Numbered from the stretch's first letter, positions 1-8,877 are shown. The stretch: 64,000 nt of DNA from Arcobacter sp. F155 (GCF_004116455.1 NZ_PDJU01000011.1:1-64000), one strand, 5' to 3'. Notes: generated by a model not told the origin, from the sequence alone. Made by a program: numbers and translations.

Positions 1-102
1 GAATCTACAAACTTTTATAAAATCAATCAAGATTTAGATGCTTTAAAATTCAATAGTACTGAAAACCTAAAGCATTATGAACTTGTTGGTAAACCTCAGT
101 AA
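1..102 (+). CDS. C-terminal fragment of small protein, possibly DUF4006-like
   Basis: An open frame runs in from the left edge and ends at TAA 100-102. Its last residues read NLKHYELVGKPQ, and the visible part is hydrophilic with no motif. The downstream order (tiny membrane peptide, TPM-like protein, FixH-like protein, addB) resembles the region after ccoNOQP in Campylobacter, where a short DUF4006 protein sits. I infer from context alone that this is the soluble tail of such a protein; the N-terminus is outside the window. Confidence 0.45.
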   Translation, partial: ESTNFYKINQDLDALKFNSTENLKHYELVGKPQ

Positions 103-113
103 GGAGAGATAAA

Positions 114-206
114 ATGGATAAAATTATAGGAATATTACTATTAGCTTCGGCTGCACTATCTGCATACTTATCTTTCTTTGACTCTGCAAGAGTTTATGTA
201 GGTTAA
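114..206 (+). CDS. 30-aa single-pass membrane microprotein
   Basis: This is a 30-residue ORF starting MDKIIGILLLASAALSAYLS and ending SARVYVG. It has an SD (AAGGAGAG) at 101-108, 5 nt before the ATG, and its TAA overlaps the ATG of the next gene (TAATG), so the two are translationally coupled. Residues about 4-21 form one transmembrane helix with a short polar tail. It lies among genes that look like cytochrome cbb3 oxidase accessories, so a small assembly or subunit role is conceivable, but I do not recognise a named family. The strong SD and stop/start overlap argue for a real gene. Confidence 0.6.
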   Translation: MDKIIGILLLASAALSAYLSFFDSARVYVG

Positions 207-832
207 TGAAAAAGTTTAACTTTATTAAAGTAGCAGTAATCTCACTGCTACTTTTCTTATCTTCAAACCTTTATGCAAGCAAATTCGTTTTAAGTGATGA
301 TGGTTTAGTTGACCAAAGAGCTATTGTAAAAATAGAAGAAATTGGTAACGAAGCATTTTCTAAATTAGGTGTAAATATATACGTATATGCAAAAAGTACT
401 TTAGGACTTAATCCAGATATCTCAACAAAAGATAAAATTAAATATATCAAAGATCATGAGACTGAAATTACACAAGCATTACACAAGCCTTATGTTTTAC
501 TTACAATGGCAGTGGAAGATACTCACGTAAATTTAATTGTATCTTCAAGTTTAAAAGAGACTGTAGATAAAAATGAAATCTTAAATAGTTATGTTGTACC
601 ATTATTAGCTTCAAAAGATAAAAACTCTACATTTGCAAAAGCAAGTGCAGCTATTTTAAATGGTTACGCAGCTATTGCAGATACAATCGCAGAATCAAAA
701 AATATTAAACTTGAAAGTAGTATTGGAAGTTCAGGTAAAGTTGCTGGAACAGTATGGAAAGTCTTTATGTACTCATTAATTGTAGTAGGACTTTTACTTT
801 ATGTTTATGCAGTTCTTAGAAGAAAAAAATAG
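206..832 (+). CDS. Secreted, membrane-anchored TPM-domain-like protein
   Basis: This 208-aa protein has a signal peptide at residues 1-25 (ending SNLYASKF). Its periplasmic domain contains features of the TPM/YgcG fold, notably GVNIYVYAKSTLG and HKPYVLLTMAVEDTHVNL. A C-terminal helix (about 183-204) is followed by the basic tail RRKK, so it is likely anchored with the domain in the periplasm. The start overlaps the upstream stop (TAATG). Related proteins lie between ccoP and addB in other Campylobacterota and are annotated only as periplasmic proteins. TPM domains occur in assembly and quality-control factors of membrane complexes. A link to cbb3 oxidase maturation is inference from position. 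Confidence 0.6.
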   Translation: MKKFNFIKVAVISLLLFLSSNLYASKFVLSDDGLVDQRAIVKIEEIGNEAFSKLGVNIYVYAKSTLGLNPDISTKDKIKYIKDHETEITQALHKPYVLLTMAVEDTHVNLIVSSSLKETVDKNEILNSYVVPLLASKDKNSTFAKASAAILNGYAAIADTIAESKNIKLESSIGSSGKVAGTVWKVFMYSLIVVGLLLYVYAVLRRKK

Positions 833-845
833 GATAACTAAATTT

Positions 846-1415
846 ATGAAAAAAAGAAATCTTTGGCCTTTTTTATTTATAGGTATTTTCTCATTCACTT
901 TTTCAATGATTGTTTGGACTATTTACTCAGCAGTAAATACTCCCGTTCATGAAGATGAGACATTTTTAAAATCATATCAAGATTTAGATGAGCATTATAA
1001 TGATGTAGTTAATTCAAATAGAGTATTTTCATCAAAGTATAATTTTCAAATTGTATTTAATGAAAATAAAGAGTTTGGACTAGTAATTGATGATATGTTT
1101 AAAGGGCAAAGAGTTATTGAAAAAACTTCAGCTCATAAAAAAACTTTTGTTAAAGGTAAAAATAAAGTTGCTGTAAAAGTTACTGATAAAGCAGGAAATA
1201 TTGTGAATGATTTAGATATCAACTTTAGAATATCTAGACCAACAAATCACAAATATACAATGGATTTTAAAACAGAAGATTTTAAAATTGAAAATGGTGA
1301 ATATGTTACTTATTTAGATTTACCATTAAAGGGTAACTGGAATGTTACTGGAAACTTTAAAGCCTCAAATGATGTGGGATACATATATATAAAGTCTGAT
1401 GCTACAGAGCAATAA
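846..1415 (+). CDS. FixH-family membrane protein
   Basis: This 189-aa protein has one N-terminal transmembrane helix (about 8-30) followed by a periplasmic domain. The segment after the helix (NTPVHEDETFLKSYQDLDEH) fits the FixH pattern of a Pro-Val/Asp turn and a YQ..D motif. The C-terminal half is beta-rich and ends LPLKGNWNVTGNFKASN, as in FixH, where a bounded GxW segment closes the domain. FixH/CcoG-type proteins help copper loading or assembly of cbb3-type oxidases. I chose ATG 846 (MKKRNLW) because it gives a clean membrane signal; an upstream in-frame ATG at 801 would overlap the previous gene by 32 bp. The 3' end overlaps addB by 17 bp. Confidence 0.65.
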   Translation: MKKRNLWPFLFIGIFSFTFSMIVWTIYSAVNTPVHEDETFLKSYQDLDEHYNDVVNSNRVFSSKYNFQIVFNENKEFGLVIDDMFKGQRVIEKTSAHKKTFVKGKNKVAVKVTDKAGNIVNDLDINFRISRPTNHKYTMDFKTEDFKIENGEYVTYLDLPLKGNWNVTGNFKASNDVGYIYIKSDATEQ

Positions 1416-3750
1416 ACTATTAGTATTTCCAACTTCTAGATCAATAAGAGAGTATTTAGATAAAGATAATTTATCTAATACTCTTCTACCTACAATTACT
1501 ACAATAGATGAGTTTTTTAAAAAATCACTTTTTTTTGAAAATAAAAAAATAATAGATGAAGAACAAAGATTTTTATATCTTAATGAAGCTGTTAAAAATG
1601 TAAATCTTTCAGCTCTAGGTATTTCATCTAGTTTTAATGCTTTTTTAAAACAAAGTGATTATATATATAGATTCTTTTTAGAAATATCAAGTGAGAATGT
1701 TAGTATAGAATCTATAATAACAGCTGATACATACTCTTATTATGAAGAGCATTTAGAAATACTTATTCAAATTTATAAAAACTATTTGAATATTTTAGAA
1801 AAGAATAATGCAATAGATAGAATAAATATGCATTTGCATTTTAAGCTAAATAAAGACTATATAAATAGATATAAAAGTGTTAAGATACATTTTGAAGGAT
1901 ACTTCACACAATTTGAGTTTGAGATTGTAAAAGAGGTATCTAAACTGTTAGATTTAGAAATAGAGTTTGTTTATAATGAATATAATAAGAAGTCTATTCA
2001 GAAATTTGTAGATTATGGGTTTGAATTAGAAGAAGGTAGAAAGTATATTATAAATTTAAGTTCAAAAACTGTAGTTGAAGAGTATATTTTAGAAGAGTAC
2101 CTTGATAGTATAGAGATAAAAGGCTTTTCTTCAAGAATAAATCAAATAGCCTTTATAAGAGCTTCTATTGTAAACTTTATTAATAAGGGTCTAAATCCAT
2201 CAAAAATAGCTCTTGTTTTACCTGATGAAGGCTTAGCTAGACTTTTAAGACTTTTTGATAATGAAGGCTATTTTAACTACGCTATGGGAATAGATATTAG
2301 TAATTCAAAACTATATAAAGCTCTTGATGCAATTAATACTTCACTTTTTGATGATGAAATAAAAGTTTTTAAAAATATAGAGTATTTAAATATTGATGAA
2401 AACTTTTATAAAGAGGTTTTTTTTAATGCTTCTAAATCATATTTAACAAAAGAGAAGTTTTTAAAAATATGTGAATATCTAAAAAGTATTGAAGATGAAA
2501 ATGAATTACTTGAAAAGTTTGATGAAGTATGTTTTAGATATGAAAAACTTGTTTTCTCTCAAGAAGAACCAATAATTTTAAAAGATGCTATGAAAATTTT
2601 CTTTCAGAAAGTTTCTTCAATTACTTTAGATGATGTTAGTTCTGGAAAAATCACAGTAATGGGATTATTAGAAAGCAGACTTATTAATTTTGAAGCAGTT
2701 ATTATTTGTGATTTCAATGAGTCTTTAATTCCTAAAAGAAGTTTAAAAGATAAGTTTTTATCAACTGCTTTAAAACAAAAAGTTAATCTTCCAACTTCAA
2801 GTGATAGAGAAGACTTACAGAAGTATTATTATAAAAGATTGATATCAAACTCTAATAATGTTGCTATTTCATATGTAAAAAATGATTCTGACCAAATATC
2901 AAGATTTGCAAATAAACTATTTGACATAAAAATAGATGAAAAGCTTTATGACAATGAATATAAGCATATTCTTTATTCTCAAAATAGTTTAAAACATTTT
3001 GATGAAGATATAGTTCTTGATATAGATTTATCAAAGTTAGTTTGGAGTGCAAGCTCTTTAAAAGAGTTCTTAGAGTGTAAAAGAAAATACTATTTAAATC
3101 ATATACTTAGAATAAAAGAGCATGATATATCTATAAAGCCAAAAGGCTATGAATTAGGTAATATCATACATAATACTTTAGAAGAGTATTATAAGCAAGA
3201 TATGAGAGCTTATGAAGTATTACTTGAAATATTTAATAAAAATAGAAGTGAAAATCCATTTTTAAATCTTGACCTAGAGATTTGGAAGAAAAAGTTAAAA
3301 GAGTTTGTATCTTTAGAAGAAAAAAGATTTGAGCAGGAATATAAAGTTTTAGAGTTAGAAAAATCTTTTTTTTGTGAATTTGAGGGAGTGAAACTTCAAG
3401 GGAAGATTGATAGAATTGATATTTTAAATGATGAATATTTTGTATTAGACTATAAGACATCATCAAATTTAAAAGTTAGTACAAAAAGAACTTATGAAAA
3501 AGCAGTTGATTTTCAGTTAGAGTTTTATTTTTTAGGTGTTGAAAGTTTATATAATAGTAATAGTATTAATACTTTTTATTATGATTTACATAAAATGAAA
3601 CTTCTTGAAGAAGTGGTATTAAATGAGAAGTTAGAATTGCTAAAAAATATTTTTGCAGAGTTTAAAACAATTAGTGTAAGCTTTGAGAAGTGTGATAATA
3701 ATCAAATTTGTCAATATTGTATTTATAAGACAATTTGTAATAAAGAGTAA
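1399..3750 (+). CDS. addB: AddB-type nuclease subunit of AddAB recombination complex
   Basis: This 783-aa protein starts LLVFPTSRSIREYL, matching the inactivated helicase half of AddB. Its C-terminus is a RecB-family PD-(D/E)XK nuclease: SSLKEFLECKRKYYLNH (about 550-566), GNIIHNTLEEYY, GKIDRID (about 666) and VLDYKTSS (about 682). The single Cys in LECKRKYY plus the closing cluster CDNNQICQYCIYKTIC can supply the 4Fe-4S ligands typical of AddB nuclease domains. With AddA it would process double-strand ends for RecA loading. The start overlaps the FixH-like gene by 17 bp. AddA is not adjacent here but about 44 kb away at 47.4 kb, unlike Campylobacter jejuni, where the two genes are neighbours. 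Confidence 0.85.
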   Translation: MLQSNKLLVFPTSRSIREYLDKDNLSNTLLPTITTIDEFFKKSLFFENKKIIDEEQRFLYLNEAVKNVNLSALGISSSFNAFLKQSDYIYRFFLEISSENVSIESIITADTYSYYEEHLEILIQIYKNYLNILEKNNAIDRINMHLHFKLNKDYINRYKSVKIHFEGYFTQFEFEIVKEVSKLLDLEIEFVYNEYNKKSIQKFVDYGFELEEGRKYIINLSSKTVVEEYILEEYLDSIEIKGFSSRINQIAFIRASIVNFINKGLNPSKIALVLPDEGLARLLRLFDNEGYFNYAMGIDISNSKLYKALDAINTSLFDDEIKVFKNIEYLNIDENFYKEVFFNASKSYLTKEKFLKICEYLKSIEDENELLEKFDEVCFRYEKLVFSQEEPIILKDAMKIFFQKVSSITLDDVSSGKITVMGLLESRLINFEAVIICDFNESLIPKRSLKDKFLSTALKQKVNLPTSSDREDLQKYYYKRLISNSNNVAISYVKNDSDQISRFANKLFDIKIDEKLYDNEYKHILYSQNSLKHFDEDIVLDIDLSKLVWSASSLKEFLECKRKYYLNHILRIKEHDISIKPKGYELGNIIHNTLEEYYKQDMRAYEVLLEIFNKNRSENPFLNLDLEIWKKKLKEFVSLEEKRFEQEYKVLELEKSFFCEFEGVKLQGKIDRIDILNDEYFVLDYKTSSNLKVSTKRTYEKAVDFQLEFYFLGVESLYNSNSINTFYYDLHKMKLLEEVVLNEKLELLKNIFAEFKTISVSFEKCDNNQICQYCIYKTICNKE

Positions 3751-3830
3751 TTTTTATACAGCCAAATAGTATATTATTTGTAGAGAGTGGATAAAATATA
3801 AGTCTCTTAAGTTTACAAATTTGACATAAA

Positions 3831-3860
3831 AAAAGGCTTTGAGTAAAATCAAAGCCTTTT
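3831..3860. terminator. Bidirectional terminator between addB and porin 1
   Basis: A perfect 12-bp stem (AAAAGGCTTTGA / TCAAAGCCTTTT) surrounds a 6-nt loop. T-runs occur on both strands, so it can serve the convergent addB and porin genes. Confidence 0.85.
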
Positions 3861-3887
3861 TTGTTTTGTACTATATTTTCTAAAGGA

Positions 3888-5063
3888 TTAGAAAGAGTAT
3901 TGTACGTGAAGTCTTCCCATAGAACCATCTTCATCTGAGTTATCAACATCTAACTCACCAAGTCTTACATAAGTAGCAAGATTTTTAGACATTTGATATT
4001 TAGCTTGTACATAGATTTCATTAGTATCATCACCAGTTGTAGAATTTTTATAGTCTGCTTCAGAGTAGAATAAACCTACATTAACTTTATCAGTTACATC
4101 TGCAGTTGCATGCACATATAAGTACTCAGTATCAGCAGAACCATCAGCAGTTACTCTCCAGTGATAATCCATATTTGTTTGAGCACCAGAATCAATATAA
4201 ACATTTCCACCTTCATCGTCTGATTCTCCATAAGCTACAAATGCAGAGAAGATACCTAATTTAGCACCTAATCCTAATTGCCATAATGCATTGTCATTAG
4301 ACGAATTGTCTAAATCTAATGAAGAGTATCTTGCAAAAGGAGAAAGTTTTACAGAAGAAACATCATAAGATGCAGCTAATCCGATAGTATATGCATCAAA
4401 AGTGTCTTGTAAATCAGCATAGAATGCATCAAGAGTAATACCAGCAAAAGATGCAACACCACCTAATACATAGATGTTTTCAGAACCATCAGTAGCTAAT
4501 GTCGTTGAAGTTTCAGCAGCATCAAAATTAGTTTGGTTGAAATACGCACCAACTAATGTTACAGGACCAGCAGAGTATTGAGCTAAGATACCAGTACCAG
4601 TTTGCTCATCACCCATTGCATCTCTTGAAATAGTCCATGGAGTTGCAATACCTTGTTTACCAAGAGTAATTGCAGTATTTGCAATACCTGTATAAGTGAA
4701 GTTAACTTCTGTTAAATTTACTGAAGGATTAGCATCTCCATCATTTGAAGTTCCTAAAATAGCAGCATCAGTTTCTGAACCAATGATAAATCTAGTGTTT
4801 GCAGTAACATCATCATTTACTTTAGATTTTAAGTTTACAGCAATTTTATAGTTATTTGTTGCACTGTCACTTCTATCTGATGCAAGAGCAGCATTATTTT
4901 CAGATTTTTTACCTTGAGCCTGATCTTCATAGTCATTATATCTGTATGCAACTGTACCAGATACATCTACGTTTTTAATAGCTTCTGCTAAAGGTTGTGC
5001 AGATGCAGCAGTTCCTGCAATTGCTAATGCAGCTACTAAACTCATTTTTGCGAATTTTTTCAT
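3888..5063 (-). CDS. Major outer-membrane porin, paralogue 1 (MOMP family)
   Basis: This 391-aa protein has a signal peptide cleaved near AASAQ (about residue 23) and a mature start of PLAEAIKNVDVSGTV. It is an 18-strand-type porin of the Campylobacter MOMP family, with alternating short beta segments and a terminal RLHVQYSF ending in Phe, the outer-membrane assembly signal. It is a paralogue of the porin at 7030-8277: the signal peptides are nearly identical, as are GKQGIATPWT and TGTGILA. It is Asp-rich (acidic), as expected for a cation-selective pore. A TATAAT lies about 30 bp upstream, so its leader is very short, unlike paralogue 2. SD is AAGGGA. Confidence 0.88.
   Translation of the reverse strand: MKKFAKMSLVAALAIAGTAASAQPLAEAIKNVDVSGTVAYRYNDYEDQAQGKKSENNAALASDRSDSATNNYKIAVNLKSKVNDDVTANTRFIIGSETDAAILGTSNDGDANPSVNLTEVNFTYTGIANTAITLGKQGIATPWTISRDAMGDEQTGTGILAQYSAGPVTLVGAYFNQTNFDAAETSTTLATDGSENIYVLGGVASFAGITLDAFYADLQDTFDAYTIGLAASYDVSSVKLSPFARYSSLDLDNSSNDNALWQLGLGAKLGIFSAFVAYGESDDEGGNVYIDSGAQTNMDYHWRVTADGSADTEYLYVHATADVTDKVNVGLFYSEADYKNSTTGDDTNEIYVQAKYQMSKNLATYVRLGELDVDNSDEDGSMGRLHVQYSF
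4951..5063 (-). repeat. Near-identical 113-bp 5' end shared by the two porin genes (copy 1)
   Basis: This segment matches 8165-8277 with about 5 mismatches over 113 bp, by eye. It covers the signal peptide and first mature residues. The rest of the two genes diverges strongly, so this is either recent gene conversion or strong conservation of the export signal. Confidence 0.85.
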
Positions 5064-5093
5064 TTTTGTCCCTTTTGTGTGAAATTAGCCTTT

Positions 5094-5099
5094 ATTATA
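5094..5099 (-). promoter_or_regulatory. Sigma70 -10 box for porin 1
   Basis: TATAAT is read on the minus strand about 30 bp before the porin start, within T-rich runs spaced about every 10 bp. This fits Campylobacterota sigma70 promoters, which lack a clear -35. Confidence 0.55.
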
Positions 5100-5159
5100 T
5101 ATAAAAGTTATTAAAAAAGTGTTAAAAAGTTGTAAAAATTATATACAGTTAATAATTTG

Positions 5160-6254
5160 TTAACTTTTTTGAGATATTAATACATCTTCAATAATTTTTG
5201 TTATGTCTCCATCAAGAATTGCATCTACATTTGAATAGCCTATATTACTTCTTGTATCTTTTACTTGTTGATATGGTTGCAATACATATGATCTAATTTG
5301 ATGTCCCCATCCAATTTCACTCTTTTCTATACCATTTTTTTCTGCTTGTTGTTTTTCTAGTTCAAGTTCATAAAGTCTTGACTTAAGCATTTTCATAGCA
5401 CTTGCTTTATTTTTGTGCTGAGATCTATCATTTTGACATTGAACTACTATGCCTGATTCTATATGAGTTATTCTAATGGCACTTTCTGTTTTATTAACAT
5501 GTTGCCCACCAGCTCCACTTGCTCTATATGTATCAATTCTTATATCTTTATCTTCAATTTCAATATCAATATTATCATCAATCTCTGGACTTACCATAAC
5601 AGAAGCAAATGAGGTGTGTCTTTTAGCATTAGAGTCAAAAGGAGAAATTCTAACTAGTCTATGAATACCATTTTCAGCTTTTAAATAACCATAGGCATTT
5701 TCACCTTTAATTATAAATGAAACATCTTTTATACCAGCCTCTTCTCCATCTTGATAATCAAGAAGTTCTATTTTAAAGTTTTGTCTCTCTGCCCATCTTA
5801 AATACATCCTGTAAAGCATACTTGCCCAATCTTGTGACTCAGTACCACCTGCACCAGGGTGAATAGAAACAATTGCATTTGAAGAGTCATCAGGTGAGCT
5901 TAACATTACAGCTATTTCTGTTGACTTTACTAACTCTTCAAGCTCTTTTGCTTCTTCAAAAAGAAGTTCAAAAGTGTCTTCATCATTCTCTTCATTTGCT
6001 AATTCAAATAGTTCATTACTTCCATTTAAAGCATCATTTGCTTTATTAAACTTACTTAAGTTACTAAGGATTCTATTCTTTTCAATACCTATCTTTGTTG
6101 CTTGTTCTACATCAGACCAAAAATTTTGGTCTGCTTCAAGTTTTTCAATTTCTTTAATTCTTTCATTTAACTCTTCTGGTTTTAGAATATTTTTAATATT
6201 TTCTAATTTAGTATTAAGAAGTTTTAGTAGTTCAGAGTATTCATAATTATCCAT
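5160..6254 (-). CDS. prfB: Peptide chain release factor 2
   Basis: This 364-aa class I release factor reads UGA and UAA. The tripeptide anticodon-like motif appears as [11 protein letters not shown], where SPF identifies RF2 rather than RF1. The catalytic GGQ loop follows at [12 protein letters not shown], which triggers peptidyl-tRNA hydrolysis. The frame is continuous from the ATG, so the programmed +1 frameshift that autoregulates prfB in many bacteria is absent here. The gene starts 5 bp after the stop of the upstream cytochrome gene, so the two are probably co-transcribed. Confidence 0.96.
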   Translation of the reverse strand: MDNYEYSELLKLLNTKLENIKNILKPEELNERIKEIEKLEADQNFWSDVEQATKIGIEKNRILSNLSKFNKANDALNGSNELFELANEENDEDTFELLFEEAKELEELVKSTEIAVMLSSPDDSSNAIVSIHPGAGGTESQDWASMLYRMYLRWAERQNFKIELLDYQDGEEAGIKDVSFIIKGENAYGYLKAENGIHRLVRISPFDSNAKRHTSFASVMVSPEIDDNIDIEIEDKDIRIDTYRASGAGGQHVNKTESAIRITHIESGIVVQCQNDRSQHKNKASAMKMLKSRLYELELEKQQAEKNGIEKSEIGWGHQIRSYVLQPYQQVKDTRSNIGYSNVDAILDGDITKIIEDVLISQKS

Positions 6255-6258
6255 GTAA

Positions 6259-6906
6259 TTATTTATTTTCCTCTGTAGAATTTGTTTTCTTTTCTTTTAA
6301 ACTTTGTAGATAAACATATACATTTTTAATGTCTTTATCATTCATCAGTGTAGCATATGGTTTCATAACAAAAGCCATTCCTCTATCATAATCACCATTG
6401 TTGTAACCTCTAATTGAAAGAGTAAAGTCTTGAAGATTCAAGTCATTGATTGGTCTTGATACACCTCTGGCTTTAAGCTCACCATTTTTACCATGACATG
6501 AGATACATTTGTTATTATAAAGTTTTTCACCTGATTTACTTTTTCTAATATAAGCTTGCTTTTTCTTTGTAGCTATTTCTTCTTTTTTTCTCTCTTCAAG
6601 TCTATTTAAAATTTTCTCTTCTAAAGCTTTTTCATCAATTGATGATAAGTTAGTTTCCTCTTTTTTGAATATATAAATATAGTTTGCACCATTTTTAGTT
6701 TTATCAATATTTATATCTGCAACAGACCAACCCTCTTTTTTCATGTCTTGAACTGATTTTTGGTTTTGACACTCTCCCCCACTTAAAGCAGTAGTTTCGA
6801 TAGTAGTCATTGATTTATGATTTTCTTTAAAACACATTGTTGTTTGAGCTGTTGCAATAGTTGCAGTTAAAATAGAAGTTAATGCAATGCTAGATAGAAG
6901 TTTCAT
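6259..6906 (-). CDS. Periplasmic mono-haem c-type cytochrome
   Basis: This 215-aa protein has a signal peptide at residues 1-20 (cleavage after ATA). The first domain (about 21-80) contains two Cys (C24, C46) and has no recognised fold. A Lys/Glu-rich helical linker (about 85-125) leads to a class I cytochrome c domain with CISCHG (C134, C137, H138). The axial Met is probably in GMAFVMKPY. It is likely an electron carrier in the periplasm. It lies directly upstream of prfB, and SD AAAGGA precedes the ATG. Confidence 0.82.
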   Translation of the reverse strand: MKLLSSIALTSILTATIATAQTTMCFKENHKSMTTIETTALSGGECQNQKSVQDMKKEGWSVADINIDKTKNGANYIYIFKKEETNLSSIDEKALEEKILNRLEERKKEEIATKKKQAYIRKSKSGEKLYNNKCISCHGKNGELKARGVSRPINDLNLQDFTLSIRGYNNGDYDRGMAFVMKPYATLMNDKDIKNVYVYLQSLKEKKTNSTEENK

Positions 6907-6975
6907 TTATATCCTTTTGTTAAATTGAGGATATTATAGCAAAGATAAGTTAAATAATAATTTTAAGGTAAAAAA

Positions 6976-7003
6976 AAAGCTAGAGAGAAATCTCTCTAGC
7001 TTT
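6976..7003 (-). terminator. Terminator of porin 2
   Basis: A 13-bp inverted repeat (AAAGCTAGAGAGA / TCTCTCTAGCTTT) follows the porin stop on the minus strand and is followed by nine T residues. It is a canonical intrinsic terminator. Confidence 0.88.
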
Positions 7004-7029
7004 AGGAAAAAGTAAATTAAACTTTCTTA

Positions 7030-8277
7030 TTAGAAAGAGTATTGTACTTGTAATCTTCCGATTGTACCATCTAAGTCGTTACCATTAGAAGTTCTTCCAT
7101 CTTCGATTTCTTGCTCACCAAATCTGATGTATCCACCGAAGTTTTTAGACATTTGATAATCTGCTTGTAAGTAAAGCTCTGTAGATTTTTGATCTTTACC
7201 TGTAGTAGTTGCATCTTTATCTTGATCTAGTTGGTGATAGTTAACAGAAAGTTTTAATGAATCTAATACTTGTGCACCAGCTTTCACTTGTAAATACTCA
7301 GCATCAGCAACACCGTTTAATTGAACAGTCCATCCTTGCATACCTGTTTTAGCATCATTGTCTAGTGCTACTAAACCACCTTCAGAATCAGTCCATCCGT
7401 AGTTAACGTTTGCTGAGAAGATACCCATTTTAGCACCTAACATAATTTTAGTTAAAGAGTTATCTTCTTTAGATAATGCCTTGCTGAACTCTTTATCAAA
7501 ATCTAATTGAGTGTGTCTTGCACCTACAGATAATTGAACAGCATCTAAATCAAATTTAGCAGCAGCACCTAATGTATATGTATCAAAAGTGTCTTGCATA
7601 TCTAAATACCAAGCGTCTAATGCAACAGGTCCAATGTTAGCCATTGCTCCTACAGTAATAACATTATTTGCTCCATCTAATTGAGAAATATCAGTTTTTG
7701 AATCATAAAGTTTAACTGTTGCTGCACCTAAAGCTTTACTTCCTGAAATTGAAGCATCAGTTGATTTATTTAAGTTTGTTTGATTGAAATATGCACCTGC
7801 TAATGTAACAGGTCCTACATTAGTTAATGCTAAGATACCTGTACCAGTTTGCTCATTACCATCAGAATCAACAGCTACAGTCCATGGAGTAGTTAAACCT
7901 TGCTTACCTACGTTAACTGTAGTGTTTGCAATACCAGTGTATGAGAAATAAACATTAGATAATGTAACATTAACTTGTCCATCAGACTCATTTGTGTTAT
8001 CTAATCCTATAAATCCAGCATTAGTATCTGAACCAATAATAAATCTAGTTACAGCTGTAACATCGTCATTTACTTTTGATTTTGCAGTTAAACCGATTTT
8101 GTAGTTGTTCTTTGATACATCTTTTTGATTATCATCGAAAGATCTGTCATCATATCTATATACAACTGTACCAGATACGTCTACGTTTTTAATAGCTTCT
8201 GCTAAAGGTTGTGCAGATGCAGCAGTTCCAGCTACAGCTAATGCAGCTACTAAACTCATTTTTGCGAATTTTTTCAT
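7030..8277 (-). CDS. Major outer-membrane porin, paralogue 2 (MOMP family)
   Basis: This 415-aa paralogue of the porin at 3888-5063 has the same signal peptide (MKKFAKMSLVAALA), mature start PLAEAIKNVDVSGTV, the conserved GKQGLTTPWT and TGTGILA strands, and C-terminal GRLQVQYSF. It has several longer loop regions, for example SKTDISQLDGANNV. The two porins flank prfB and the cytochrome gene. SD is TAGGAG, 5 nt from the ATG. Unlike paralogue 1, it is preceded by a long, structured, GC-rich leader (8278-8375), which suggests different control of the two porins. Confidence 0.88.
   Translation of the reverse strand: MKKFAKMSLVAALAVAGTAASAQPLAEAIKNVDVSGTVVYRYDDRSFDDNQKDVSKNNYKIGLTAKSKVNDDVTAVTRFIIGSDTNAGFIGLDNTNESDGQVNVTLSNVYFSYTGIANTTVNVGKQGLTTPWTVAVDSDGNEQTGTGILALTNVGPVTLAGAYFNQTNLNKSTDASISGSKALGAATVKLYDSKTDISQLDGANNVITVGAMANIGPVALDAWYLDMQDTFDTYTLGAAAKFDLDAVQLSVGARHTQLDFDKEFSKALSKEDNSLTKIMLGAKMGIFSANVNYGWTDSEGGLVALDNDAKTGMQGWTVQLNGVADAEYLQVKAGAQVLDSLKLSVNYHQLDQDKDATTTGKDQKSTELYLQADYQMSKNFGGYIRFGEQEIEDGRTSNGNDLDGTIGRLQVQYSF
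8165..8277 (-). repeat. Near-identical 113-bp 5' end shared by the two porin genes (copy 2)
   Basis: This is the partner of 4951-5063, in the same orientation. Homologous recombination between the copies would delete prfB and the cytochrome gene and fuse the porins. Confidence 0.85.
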
Positions 8278-8375
8278 TTTGTCTCCTAAGTTTACAAATA
8301 ATTGCAGTTAACCGGATGCGCGAACAATCTACAAGTAGACCTTTCCGGATGACCGTTGCACAAATTCTACTGCAC
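8278..8375 (-). promoter_or_regulatory. Structured 5' leader of porin 2
   Basis: The leader is much more GC-rich than its surroundings. Read on the minus strand it can form nested stems: outer TGCAGT (8369-8374) with ACTGCA (8303-8308), middle CCGGA (8344-8348) with TCCGG (8312-8316), and inner TCTAC-TT-GTAGA (8328-8339). CATCCGG and TTTGTGCA each occur twice. It resembles no riboswitch class I recognise. It may be a regulatory 5' UTR or an sRNA target. Confidence 0.5.
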
Positions 8376-8505
8376 AAAAAATAAAAGTTTTCTTAAATTG
8401 GTCTTTTATTGACCTTTTGGTGGTAAATTTAAGCGTATATTCAAATACATATAAAAATTATATTTTTTTTGAAAAATATTTCTTATACATCTTGTAAAAT
8501 TGTAT

Positions 8506-8820
8506 TTAATTTTCTAGTGAGACAATGCAGTTTTTTAAAATATCTGGTTTTGAGATTTTTATTTTTAAATTTTTTATAGGATATTTCTTTTTTAGTTGCT
8601 TTTCTATCGTAGATATAGCATCTTCTAGTAGTTCAAACTTTTTTTCTTTCATAGTTTTTTCTACTTTTGCTGCAACCTTTGAGTAATCAATAAAGCTATC
8701 TTTATCTAAAAAGTCATATTCAAAAAAGATATCAATAACAACTCTTTGTTTTTTAATTCTTTCAAAATCAAGTATCCCAATTATACATTTAAATGTTAGC
8801 TTTTCTATTGATATTTTCAT
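8506..8820 (-). CDS. folB: Dihydroneopterin aldolase family protein
   Basis: This 104-aa protein has the FolB fold features: the N-terminal strand with ISIEKLTFKCIIGILDFERIKKQRV, where G.L..ER..KQ is the conserved substrate loop, and DYSKVAAKVEKTMKEKKFELLEDA, which carries the Tyr and catalytic-region residues. FolB converts dihydroneopterin to hydroxymethyl-dihydropterin in folate synthesis. It is slightly shorter than the usual 115-125 aa. It follows plsY at a distance of 57 bp on the same strand and is probably co-transcribed with it. Confidence 0.85.
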   Translation of the reverse strand: MKISIEKLTFKCIIGILDFERIKKQRVVIDIFFEYDFLDKDSFIDYSKVAAKVEKTMKEKKFELLEDAISTIEKQLKKKYPIKNLKIKISKPDILKNCIVSLEN

Positions 8821-8877
8821 GGTGTAACCGTTTTGTAACCTTAAGTGAATTTAAGCAAATGAAAGAAAAAAAGTAGA

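Noticed and set aside
5160-6254. Programmed frameshift in prfB
   Set aside because: The frame is continuous from the ATG to the stop, with no in-frame TGA near codon 25.
8189-8377. Open frame of 62 codons overlapping the 5' end of porin 2
   Set aside because: It overlaps the porin signal-peptide codons in another frame, and its Cys/Arg/Ser composition is typical of a shadow frame. The upstream half is the structured leader.
8315-8385. 23-codon plus-strand ORF within the porin 2 leader
   Set aside because: No SD and no supporting context; the same bases are better explained by the leader stems.
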